A stretch of 64,000 nt of DNA from Clostridia bacterium (GTDB lineage: Bacteria > Bacillota > Clostridia > Christensenellales > Borkfalkiaceae), in the NCBI GenBank assembly GCA_017626495.1, contig JAGAIP010000005.1, forward strand, positions 310,001-374,000, given 5' to 3'. The notes beneath the pieces were generated by a model, which searched no databases, was not told the DNA's origin, and saw nothing but the letters and a program-made list of their open reading frames with translations. The translations under genes were made by a program, and so were the position numbers. Of the stretch, positions 15,241 through 22,824 are shown piece by piece (the first letter of the stretch is position 1; every line of letters begins with the position of its first letter).

Positions 15241-15457
15241 AAAATACACCTTTACAGTATATAAAGGCGCACCGTGCCGCCGTTCCGCTTTGCCCGGACT
15301 ATTTTCGTCCGAGATTCGTCGTACAAACGCTTTCTCGATTTGTACAACTTCCCGACAAAACGATAACGAAACAAACCGCAAGGTATCAATCTGTCTGAAA
15401 AGACGCTTTTTTGCGGAAAAACACCCTTTTTTCAAATCGTATATTTTTCTGAATGAT
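15241..15457 (-). promoter_or_regulatory. Attenuator leader of cysE, candidate divergent Cys T-box
   Basis: A long leader runs from the promoter to cysE. Visible stems are CCGCAA/TTGCGG, GTACAAA/TTTGTAC and CGGAC/GTCCG. Near the end (about 15266-15285) is ACGGCGGCACGGTG, which matches the T-box consensus AGGGTGGNACCGCG at 10 of 14 positions, though the tRNA-pairing TGGN reads CGGC. It runs into the 5' arm of the terminator, a 12-bp stem TGCGCCTTTATA/TGTAAAGGTGTA (with G-U pairs) followed by TTTTTT. Bacillus cysES is T-box controlled, so a Cys T-box is the best guess, but another RNA class is possible. Confidence 0.5.
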
Positions 15458-15486
15458 ATTTTACTATTTCCGTTTTTCCTTGTCAA
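15458..15486 (-). promoter_or_regulatory. Promoter of the cysE operon
   Basis: Minus-strand consensus TTGACA (15481-15486), 17-bp spacer, TAAAAT (15458-15463). Confidence 0.8.
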
Positions 15487-15653
15487 GTTTTTTCGCAAGG
15501 TCGCAACAAGGAAACGCGTTGAAATTAAAGCCGTTTTCTGTTCATTAAGTTTTCATTTTCGACGAAAATCTCGTTCATTTTTTCAAAATAGCCCGAATCA
15601 TACGCCATTTTTTGGAAGAATCTAACAAATTTTTCAAAATTTATGAAAAATAC

Positions 15654-15682
15654 TTGCTTTTTTCAATCAATTCTGATATAAT
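15654..15682 (+). promoter_or_regulatory. Promoter of the DeoR-family gene
   Basis: TTGCTT (15654-15659), 17-bp spacer, perfect TATAAT (15677-15682), about 26 nt before the ribosome binding site. Confidence 0.75.
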
Positions 15683-15715
15683 TGTTAAAAATACTATGCT
15701 GTGAGGAATGTTCTT

Positions 15716-16474
15716 ATGAAGAGAGACAGAGTTGAAGAACTTGCAGAACTTCTCGACAAAAGAGGCAAAATGACGCTGGAACAACTCGAAGAGTGTTTTC
15801 CCAACGTATCTCAGATGACGCTCAGAAGAGACCTGTTCCAACTCGAAGAGGACGGCAGGATCATTCGCGTCAGAGGCGGAGCCATGTCCGTCAAGGAAAT
15901 TCAAAAAGTCGCAGGCGAACCCTACGCAAAAAAGACGGTCATTCATACCGATGAAAAAATCGTGATCGCACAGAAAGCCGCGGCGCTCATCGACGACGGC
16001 TCTTCCCTGTTCATCGACGGAGGAACGACCGCGCTACATCTCGCAAAGGAGATTGCCGACCTCAACTGCACCGTTTTCACGAACGGCATTGCGGTCGCAT
16101 GCGAACTTGCGCAGAAGAAAAATCTGAAAATCACCGTCATCGGCGGACAGCTCATCAAGGAAAATCTTTCCACGGCGTCGCCCATGGCGAAGGAATACTT
16201 CAACGGCATGAACTTTGAACTTGCCGTCATTTCCGCGTCCGCGTTTACGCCCGTGAACGGATTCTCCTGCAATTCTCAGATCGAGGCGGATCTTCTCAAA
16301 CTCGTATGTTCCAAGGCAAAGGCGGTCTATATGATGCTCGACTCTTCCAAGATCGGAAAGGTCATGCCCTATACCTTTGCGCACATCGACGACATCAACG
16401 TGCTCATCACCGATCAGTATTTCCCCGATGAAATGAGAGCGGTATTCCAGGAAAACGACATCGTCGTCATGTAA
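15716..16474 (+). CDS. DeoR/GlpR-family transcriptional regulator
   Basis: A 252-residue regulator with an N-terminal winged helix (KRDRVEELAELL; recognition helix region SQMTLRRDLFQLEEDGRI, residues about 33-50) and a DeoR C-terminal sensor domain of the ribose-isomerase fold (FIDGGTTALHLAKEI, and the ligand loop NGFSCNSQIEADL). Such repressors sense phosphorylated sugars. I start at ATG 15716, 7 nt after GAGGAA; a GTG at 15701 lies in that ribosome binding site and is unlikely. No sugar gene is adjacent; instead the gene is followed directly by the 92-bp repeat array. Confidence 0.88.
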   Translation: MKRDRVEELAELLDKRGKMTLEQLEECFPNVSQMTLRRDLFQLEEDGRIIRVRGGAMSVKEIQKVAGEPYAKKTVIHTDEKIVIAQKAAALIDDGSSLFIDGGTTALHLAKEIADLNCTVFTNGIAVACELAQKKNLKITVIGGQLIKENLSTASPMAKEYFNGMNFELAVISASAFTPVNGFSCNSQIEADLLKLVCSKAKAVYMMLDSSKIGKVMPYTFAHIDDINVLITDQYFPDEMRAVFQENDIVVM

Positions 16475-16835
16475 CAAGCGTGCCGCTTGACCCCGTTAGT
16501 TCGGACAGACTTACTGTGCCGACGAGGCGTATACACACCTCGTCGGCATTCTTTTTATCCGTTCGCCAAGCGTGCCGCTTGATCCCGTTAGTACGAACAA
16601 TGTTACCGTGCCGATGAGGCGTATACACACCTCGTCGGCATTCTTTTTATCCGTTCGCCAAGCGTGCCGCTTGATCCCGTTAGTTCGGACAGGCTTACTG
16701 TGCCGACGAGGCGTATACACACCTCGTCGGCATTCTTTTTGTCCGTTCGCCATGCGTGCCGCATGCCCCGATTGTACCGACAATCAATTCACTGCCGCCG
16801 AATCGAAAACGATTCGGCGGCGCTTTATTTTCCGT
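16475..16835 (+). repeat. Array of three exact-length 92-bp repeats plus a diverged fourth, each with two hairpins
   Basis: Units at 16475-16566, 16567-16658 and 16659-16750 have an exact 92-bp period and differ at few positions; a fourth unit (16751 to about 16835) keeps the layout with different bases. Each unit has a small hairpin CAAGCG-TGC-CGCTTG and a long one TGCCGACGAGG...CCTCGTCGGCA followed by TTCTTTTT (plus strand only). In unit four the small stem is CATGCG-TGC-CGCATG and the long stem GCCGCCGAATCG/CGATTCGGCGGC, so pairing is preserved by compensating changes. In unit two the long stem keeps pairing through a G-U. The period is not a multiple of three and no frame repeats, so it is not coding. 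It can at least serve as serial terminators. Confidence 0.85.
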
Positions 16836-16881
16836 TTTCTACGCAAAAAACGGCAATATAAAATATCGCCGTATCCATCGT

Positions 16882-17979
16882 TCATTGTTTCAATAATTCA
16901 TACAGTTTTTGCTTGAATCCGTACGTTTCGACAAGCTTTTCGATCTCCCGTTCGTTGCGCCTGGAAGGAACTTTTTCCTTTCTGCCGCGAATCATGATAT
17001 TTTTCGGAGAATGCTCGAAATCGACGAACTCGATCATATCCACCCGGTAGCCCGCGTCCTCCAAAAGCATCGCTCGGACGGAGTCGGTCAAAAGCGCGGA
17101 TACTCTCTCCTTGACGATGCCGTAGCGGAAAAAAATATCCATATCGCCGCCCTGATGAATGGAGAGATTGACTTCGTGTTGACAACAGGGAACGGAAAAA
17201 ATGTATTTTGCTCCTTTTTCCACCGCATAGGCGAGAGCGTAGTCCGTCGCCGTATCACAGGCGTGCAAGGTAACGATCATGTCGATCTTTTCTTCATATA
17301 AGACGTCTTTCGTGACGTCGGCGACCACAAATTCGAGGGAAGAATAGCCGTAGCTCTTTGCAATTTCATTGCAGCGTTCCACCACGTCTTTTTTCAGATC
17401 GTACCCGATCACCTTGACGGAAATTCCCTTTTTGAACGTAAAATAATAGTATAAAATAAAAGTCAGATAGCTCTTTCCGCACTCGAAGTCGAGAATCGTG
17501 AGGGAAGTTTCCCCCGTTTCGCGGAAAGCGTCGTCCACGAGCTCCAAAAAGCGGTTGATCTGTTTATACTTATCGTACTTTGCCTTGACGATTTTGTAGT
17601 CCTTTGTAAAGACGCCGAGATCGACGAGCGCGGGAACTTCCTCGCCCTCTTCGAGAAGATAGCGTTTTTCTCTGTCGTGCGACTGATTTTGCGCTTTCAG
17701 GTCGTTTTTCGTCTCCTTTTTGCGGTATTCCCCATTGCCGCCGCGCGACAACAGCACCGTTTTCCCCTCGTAAAAGATGGAAATCTGCTTGAATTTCCCC
17801 TCGATTTCTGTGGCAAAAAAGGCGTCGAAATCCTCGAAATTCGTGTGAAAAACCTGGTTGTTTTTGTATTTTTCCGCCTGAAAATACGCCGTTTTTCCCT
17901 GTACGGGACGAACGGTCAGTTTTTTGTATTCGCCGAGCGCGTCGGTTGCGGTGAGACGGATCAAGTTTTGCGTATTCAT
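16882..17979 (-). CDS. SAM-dependent methyltransferase
   Basis: A 365-residue protein. After an N-terminal region of about 150 residues rich in beta strands comes a Rossmann-type methyltransferase core: LTILDFECGKSYLTF (motif I, near 190), VIGYDLKKD (motif II), FVVADVTKD (motif III) and MIVTLHACDTATDYAL (motif IV), then SVPCCQHEVN. The LHACDTATD and PCCQHE signatures are those of the METTL25/RRNAD-like methyltransferase group, whose bacterial members probably act on rRNA or another RNA (family knowledge, substrate unproven). I start at 17979 because the ATG overlaps the stop of the upstream HAD gene (ATGA). Confidence 0.8.
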   Translation of the reverse strand: MNTQNLIRLTATDALGEYKKLTVRPVQGKTAYFQAEKYKNNQVFHTNFEDFDAFFATEIEGKFKQISIFYEGKTVLLSRGGNGEYRKKETKNDLKAQNQSHDREKRYLLEEGEEVPALVDLGVFTKDYKIVKAKYDKYKQINRFLELVDDAFRETGETSLTILDFECGKSYLTFILYYYFTFKKGISVKVIGYDLKKDVVERCNEIAKSYGYSSLEFVVADVTKDVLYEEKIDMIVTLHACDTATDYALAYAVEKGAKYIFSVPCCQHEVNLSIHQGGDMDIFFRYGIVKERVSALLTDSVRAMLLEDAGYRVDMIEFVDFEHSPKNIMIRGRKEKVPSRRNEREIEKLVETYGFKQKLYELLKQ

Positions 17980-18656
17980 AAAAGAGCCTCCAACTCGTCG
18001 ATGCGCGAGATGATGAAGTCCGTCGCTTTCGGCATATCCTCCTCGTGGCGGCGAATAAAGCAGGTGCGCATTCCGACGCTCATCGCGCCGATCATGTCGG
18101 AAGGATAGGAATCCCCCACCATCAGAATTTCGTCGGCGGGAAGTCCGATTTCCCTTAACATCGTTTGAAAGAAACGGGAATCGGGTTTCACCGCTCCGAC
18201 CTCTTCCGAAATGAAGCATTTCTTCACATACGGCATGAATCCTTTCGTTCTGCCCTGCTGAATCACGGATAGACCATTGGTGGCAAGATACAGATCGTAC
18301 TTCTTTGAAAGGCGGTTTAAGATATTCGGACTGTCCGCAACGGGGTGGAACTGACGGGAGAGGAGCTCAACGAACAGTTCGTCGCTCCCGGAAGGCAACG
18401 AAACGCTCCGATAGTTTGCAAAGAGCCACTTGACGTGCGTTCGATACCGTTCGTGAAAGGCGGCGCGTATCTCCTCCGAATGAACGAGATGGAGCCCCCG
18501 TATTCTCCAACTCTCGTAGGAAAGACGCCAGAAATCGTCTATCTGCTCCTTTGTCGGCTCGATCCCAGCCGCGCGGCAGGTGAGCGCGAACGCCTCCGTC
18601 TCGTCCGCGTCAAAGTCGAGCAAGGTGTGATCCACGTCGAAAACGATCGCTTTCAT
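17976..18656 (-). CDS. HAD-superfamily phosphatase, YjjG-like
   Basis: A 226-residue HAD hydrolase of the type I cap subfamily. Motif I is FDVDHTLLDF (nucleophile and acid Asp), motif II LYLATNG, motif III a Lys in GAVKPDSRFF, and motif IV VGDSYPSDMIGA. Layout and length match the YjjG/TIGR02254 nucleotidase group, so a house-cleaning nucleotide or sugar-phosphate phosphatase is likely. Its ATG overlaps the preceding stop by one base (TGATG) and its own stop overlaps the methyltransferase start, so translation is coupled throughout. Confidence 0.88.
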   Translation of the reverse strand: MKAIVFDVDHTLLDFDADETEAFALTCRAAGIEPTKEQIDDFWRLSYESWRIRGLHLVHSEEIRAAFHERYRTHVKWLFANYRSVSLPSGSDELFVELLSRQFHPVADSPNILNRLSKKYDLYLATNGLSVIQQGRTKGFMPYVKKCFISEEVGAVKPDSRFFQTMLREIGLPADEILMVGDSYPSDMIGAMSVGMRTCFIRRHEEDMPKATDFIISRIDELEALL

Positions 18657-18859
18657 CAGTCCGCCCACCTGTGATGGGAGAGCGTTCTGTCCTTGACGTC
18701 GTCGTGTTCCGCAAAATACAGCTCGCGGAGCTGCTCTTTGGTGAGAGGAACCGTTCTGCCGAGGAGCTCTCTGATTTCGTCCTCGATAAAATCCGCAAAA
18801 TTAAATTCGCCGTCGTACTGTTCGGACAGGCGCATGACGTCCCAACGGGAAATAGACAT
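18656..18859 (-). CDS. Small acidic hypothetical protein
   Basis: A 67-residue protein beginning MSISRWDVMRLSEQYDGEF. It is helical and acidic with no membrane segment or metal motif. AAGGAG lies 7 nt ahead of the ATG at 18859, and its stop overlaps the HAD start, which supports expression. I recognise no family. The conserved-looking coupling with a HAD phosphatase and a methyltransferase suggests a shared, unknown housekeeping role. Confidence 0.7.
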   Translation of the reverse strand: MSISRWDVMRLSEQYDGEFNFADFIEDEIRELLGRTVPLTKEQLRELYFAEHDDVKDRTLSHHRWAD

Positions 18860-18910
18860 TGCTTTTCTCCTTTTTTCGGAAAGTATATCACACGGCGGAA
18901 AAAAAGTCAA

Positions 18911-19483
18911 TCACCCCTCATACTTTGCCGTAAGTTTCAAAAGAACTGCGAGGCAATCGTTGAGCGAACGCATTTCGCGGTCGGTGAGTACCCCTTTTGC
19001 GCGATACATGCGAAGGGCGAGCTCGACGTTATCCGTTTCGAGCCTGTCGCTTCCCGAAAGGGGCATGCTTTTGAGACGGCTCGCAATCTCGAATGCGTGG
19101 TCGAGGCACACGTCCGTTTCGTCGAGCGAATGGCTTGCAATCTCGGGCGGAGCAATCTGCGTGACGAGCGGTTTTTCCTCGAAACAGACCACTTTTTGCG
19201 CCTCTTTCTTTTTTTGCGGTCGGGGCAGAATGAGTTTATCGAGAAGAAAGCACTCCGCGACAATCAAAACGGAAAACAGGAGCGCGTCTTTGAGAGGATA
19301 GGCGCACCCGAGCAGGGCGAACGAAACGAGAACGAGAAGCGCGGAGAAAATTCGGAAAATGCGTTTTGTATGTAAGGGGCAGCATGCGATAAACCAAAGC
19401 ACGGGAAGAACTGCGATGCAGGTGCAGAAAATCCATTCTTCAAAAGAAGTGAGAAACTCCGATAAAAATGAAAATAGTTGCAT
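18911..19483 (-). CDS. Small membrane protein with three transmembrane helices
   Basis: A 190-residue protein with hydrophobic helices at about 14-33, 39-58 and 64-82, then a basic stop-transfer (PRPQKKKE) and a soluble cytoplasmic domain of about 100 residues, helical and Leu/Glu-rich. No family recognised. I start at ATG 19483, 5 nt after GAGGTGA; that ribosome binding site lies in the 3' arm of the hairpin at 19489-19521, which could restrict translation. It is the first gene after addA in the same direction. Confidence 0.7.
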   Translation of the reverse strand: MQLFSFLSEFLTSFEEWIFCTCIAVLPVLWFIACCPLHTKRIFRIFSALLVLVSFALLGCAYPLKDALLFSVLIVAECFLLDKLILPRPQKKKEAQKVVCFEEKPLVTQIAPPEIASHSLDETDVCLDHAFEIASRLKSMPLSGSDRLETDNVELALRMYRAKGVLTDREMRSLNDCLAVLLKLTAKYEG

Positions 19484-19488
19484 AAAAT

Positions 19489-19521
19489 CACCTCGATTCC
19501 GAGTATAACAGAATCGAGGTG
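19489..19521 (-). terminator. Hairpin after addA that contains the next gene's ribosome binding site
   Basis: Perfect 11-bp stem CACCTCGATTC / GAATCGAGGTG around an 11-nt loop, then ATTTTATG. It follows the addA stop by about 40 nt and may end the addBA message. Its 3' arm contains GAGGTG, the Shine-Dalgarno sequence for the gene starting at 19483. Confidence 0.6.
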
Positions 19522-19563
19522 GAGAAAAGGAACTGTTCTTGTCGAATTTTGAATCATCAGGAC

Positions 19564-22500
19564 TTATAGGTCGAGCTGATGGCAAGCGAGAATGTTGACG
19601 ATGGTCATGGAAATCTTTTCCATCGGAATCCGCATGATTTTCGACACCGCCCTGCGATATAGTTCGAGCTGAGGCGTATAGTGGCGGAGCACGTCCTCGT
19701 CGGCTTTGCCCGTGAATTTATAGTCGATGATCCTGACGTCCTGACCGATCGCAAGCAGGTCGATTGCGCCCTGGTAGAGCGCTTGCTCGCCCGAAGGGGA
19801 TTCGAGGGCGACGAGAAATTGCTGTTCCCGTTTGAGGGTATACCCTTTCAGGGAACGGAACACGGGCATGGCGAGAATAGACTCTAATTTTTCGTAATCG
19901 AGCTGTTGCGCGTCTTCCCTTGTCATCAGCGCTTTGACACGCTCGTATTCTTCCGCAAGCGGTTTCGAAAAATCGACGCGTTCGAGAAAGGCGTGATACG
20001 CCGTTCCCTTTTCGCGGTCGCTTTCTCCAAACAGCGAGGGGAGCGCGTAATATTCTTCGTCCCCTTCGAGGAGAACGGACGCGGAGCTCTTGACGGGCTC
20101 GTTTGTCGCCGCCTCATAGGGGTAAACGTAGTCCATGACGCGAAGAATGGGTTCTTCGTCCCCCTCTACCCCGTCGAGAGAGACGAGCGGCACGTCGAAC
20201 GGAAGGAGCTCGGGAAGTTCCTCGTCGACGCTGAACCGTTCGACGTCGAAAAAGTCCGCCCAGCATTTCGCCTCGGCGACAAAATCGGGAGAGAACGCGC
20301 GCTTCTCCTTCATGACGACGTGCAGGGCGTATTTTGCGCGCGTGAGCGCGACGTAAAAGAGGTTCATTTCGTCCTTGACGGTCTCCGTCTTTTGGGTAAA
20401 GCGACAGAGTTTACGAAGAATCGTATCGCTTTTCGTTCTCTGTTCCATATCGTAACAGCGCGGCGCGGGAATGCCTCCAAAACACAAAACCTCGTCCGCG
20501 TCGGGCGCGTGGAACTTTTTATCCGCGTCGAGCACGATGACGACGGGAAATTCGAGCCCTTTGGAGCCGTGGACGGTCATGACCTGTACGGCGTCCTCGC
20601 CCACAGGCTCGACGTAGGAAATCTTATTTCCGTTGGCGCGGACGGTCGTAAGGAAGGAATGCACGTCCCCTTTCGCCTCGGAGATGAGCCGTTCGATGTG
20701 GCGAATCTTCATTTTTCCGTTGGGATATGCGAGGTATTCCGTCTCCATTTTATGGTCGGCGATGAGTTTGGTGAGCACTTCTCCCGCGCTCGCCGTTCTC
20801 GAATAGGCGCGCAGTTCGTCCGCATAGGAGAGGAACGCGCGGATACGGAGCGCGAGTTCATGATTGACCGCCGCATACTTTCTGACTGCGACGCGGAAGG
20901 ATGATTCGGGGAAACGAATGCGAATTTTGGCGAGATCGTCCTCGGAAAATCCCCCTGCCGAAGAGAGCATCGCGCCGACCAAAGCGACGTCCTGTTCCGT
21001 ATTGTCGAGAAACGAGAGCCATTCGAGGAGCGTTTTGACTTCGGAAAAGGCGCAAAGGTCGATTTTTCCCGAAGAACCGACGGGAATCCCCCGTTCGAAG
21101 AGCGCTTTGACCGCCTCGGTCGTATCTTCGGAATTCGAGCGAATGAGAATACAAATGTCGCCGTAACCGACGGGAACGAATCGCCGTTCGTCCAGGTCGT
21201 AATATTGACGCGCATGCTCCGTCTCCACGATCTGAACGAGTTTTTTCGCAAGGGGAGAAAGCGCCTTCTCCTGCGCCCGTTGCAGGCGGAGAACCTCTTT
21301 TTCTACGGAATAAACGCCGTTTTTGACGATCTCCTCCCTCTCTTCGGGAGGAAGAATGTGGAGAAGAACTCTGCCCTCGTGCTCGCCGTATCCACCTCCT
21401 CCGATCATGTGAGAGGTGCTTTTATAGTCGACGCCCGTCTCGTCCGTCATGCAGACTTCGAATATATCGTTGACGAATTTCAAAATACCGTCCGCGCTGC
21501 GGAAATTGTTGCGCAGAAGAAGAGCGTTCCCCTCGCGCGCAAACTCGTCGATTTTTTTGGCGAAATAGGACGAATTTGCGCCTCTGAATCCGTAAATGGA
21601 CTGTTTCATATCCCCGACGAGAAAGACCTCTTTCCCCGACACGGCGGAGAGAATCGCCTCCTGCACGGGATTGACGTCCTGATATTCGTCTACAAAGACG
21701 TATTTGTATTTCCCTTTGAGCTCCGCGACGACTTCCTGCTTTTCGAGAAGGCGAAGGGCGAAATGTTCGAGGTCCCCGTAGTCGAGCGCGCCCTTGGCGC
21801 GTTTTTCCTGCGCGTACAGTTCGTCGAATCGGAGCACGCACGAGGCGAGCGCGTTCGCGATTTTTCCCGACGCGAGATAGGTTTCGAGTTCTTCCTCGCG
21901 CGTGCCGAACTTCCTGATCTCTTTTGCAAATTCGCTCATGGCGGATTTAAGCTCGCCCGCCCTGTCGACGATTTCCATCTCCGCATCCGAAATTTTCTTG
22001 GATCTGCGAGGTTTTGCGGGCAGGGAGAGGAAACACCCCTCGCGCATGGAAAACAGATTGCCCGAAAGCACTTCGTTGCACCACGAGAGAACGTCTTCCA
22101 AAAACCGCTCCGCCACAGGATAGTCGAGGCATTCTTCTTTCAGAAGTTCGAGTTTTTGCTTGCGGCGCGAAAAGGATGCCGCATACAGTTCGTACAGTCC
22201 GCGCTCCGTTTCCGAAAAAGAAGTTTCGTCGTAGCGCGCCGAAAGGAGCGTTTCCCGATAGTTTCGGGTAGGTCTGATCTTTTCGTAAAAGGACAAGATG
22301 AGTTCGCGAAGCGTCCGTTCGCTCCGTTTTTTGCGGTAAACGGAAAGGAGGGTGTAAAAATCTTCGTCCTCATCGGCGTACGCCTGTTCAAAGAGGAGAT
22401 CGAGCGCCTTGTTTTGCAGGCTTTTCACTTCCGCTTCGTCCGCAAGAATGCGGAAATCGGACGAGACGTCCACGAGATAGAAATACCTGCGAATGATCTT

Positions 22501-22824
22501 CGAGCAAAAAGAATGAATGGTGGATACGTCCGCCTGCGGCAACATGACGAGCTTTTCTTTGAGCGTTTTGCGCTGTTCGTCCGAAATCGACTTGTCTCCG
22601 ATTTTTTTGATGAGGGCGGTTTTGAGTTTCTCTTTCATCTGCGACGCCGCCTTCGTCGTAAACGTAACGGCGAGAATGTCCGTCACGTTCGCCTCGTCGA
22701 GAATGAGCCCGACGAGCTTTTCAATCATGACAAACGTCTTTCCGCTCCCTGCGGACGCGGAAACGATGGTTTTGCCCCTCGCCCCGATGGCGAGCGCCTG
22801 TTCCGCCGTATAGGTCACGCTCAT
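19564..22824 (-). CDS. addA: ATP-dependent helicase/nuclease subunit A (AddA)
   Basis: A 1086-residue UvrD-like helicase fused to a RecB-type nuclease, which with AddB resects double-strand breaks for RecA loading. Visible are the Q-motif start TAEQALAI, Walker A SASAGSGKT (near 22-30), Walker B FVDEYQDVN, GDMKQSIYGFRGA (motif III), VMTVHGSKGLEFPVV (motif V), NLFYVALTRAKYAL (motif VI) and the nuclease core RIIDYKFTGKA near residue 1030. The length is slightly short of Bacillus AddA (about 1230). It overlaps addB by 4 bp (ATGA), so the pair is translationally coupled. Confidence 0.95.
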   Translation of the reverse strand: MSVTYTAEQALAIGARGKTIVSASAGSGKTFVMIEKLVGLILDEANVTDILAVTFTTKAASQMKEKLKTALIKKIGDKSISDEQRKTLKEKLVMLPQADVSTIHSFCSKIIRRYFYLVDVSSDFRILADEAEVKSLQNKALDLLFEQAYADEDEDFYTLLSVYRKKRSERTLRELILSFYEKIRPTRNYRETLLSARYDETSFSETERGLYELYAASFSRRKQKLELLKEECLDYPVAERFLEDVLSWCNEVLSGNLFSMREGCFLSLPAKPRRSKKISDAEMEIVDRAGELKSAMSEFAKEIRKFGTREEELETYLASGKIANALASCVLRFDELYAQEKRAKGALDYGDLEHFALRLLEKQEVVAELKGKYKYVFVDEYQDVNPVQEAILSAVSGKEVFLVGDMKQSIYGFRGANSSYFAKKIDEFAREGNALLLRNNFRSADGILKFVNDIFEVCMTDETGVDYKSTSHMIGGGGYGEHEGRVLLHILPPEEREEIVKNGVYSVEKEVLRLQRAQEKALSPLAKKLVQIVETEHARQYYDLDERRFVPVGYGDICILIRSNSEDTTEAVKALFERGIPVGSSGKIDLCAFSEVKTLLEWLSFLDNTEQDVALVGAMLSSAGGFSEDDLAKIRIRFPESSFRVAVRKYAAVNHELALRIRAFLSYADELRAYSRTASAGEVLTKLIADHKMETEYLAYPNGKMKIRHIERLISEAKGDVHSFLTTVRANGNKISYVEPVGEDAVQVMTVHGSKGLEFPVVIVLDADKKFHAPDADEVLCFGGIPAPRCYDMEQRTKSDTILRKLCRFTQKTETVKDEMNLFYVALTRAKYALHVVMKEKRAFSPDFVAEAKCWADFFDVERFSVDEELPELLPFDVPLVSLDGVEGDEEPILRVMDYVYPYEAATNEPVKSSASVLLEGDEEYYALPSLFGESDREKGTAYHAFLERVDFSKPLAEEYERVKALMTREDAQQLDYEKLESILAMPVFRSLKGYTLKREQQFLVALESPSGEQALYQGAIDLLAIGQDVRIIDYKFTGKADEDVLRHYTPQLELYRRAVSKIMRIPMEKISMTIVNILACHQLDL

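Noticed and set aside
15241-15457. Firm T-box annotation for cysE
   Set aside because: The tRNA-pairing TGGN bases are not conserved and no unambiguous Cys specifier loop could be identified, so it is listed only as a candidate.
16475-16750. CRISPR array
   Set aside because: Repeats are contiguous with a 92-bp period and no unique spacers, contain terminator hairpins, and no cas gene is near.
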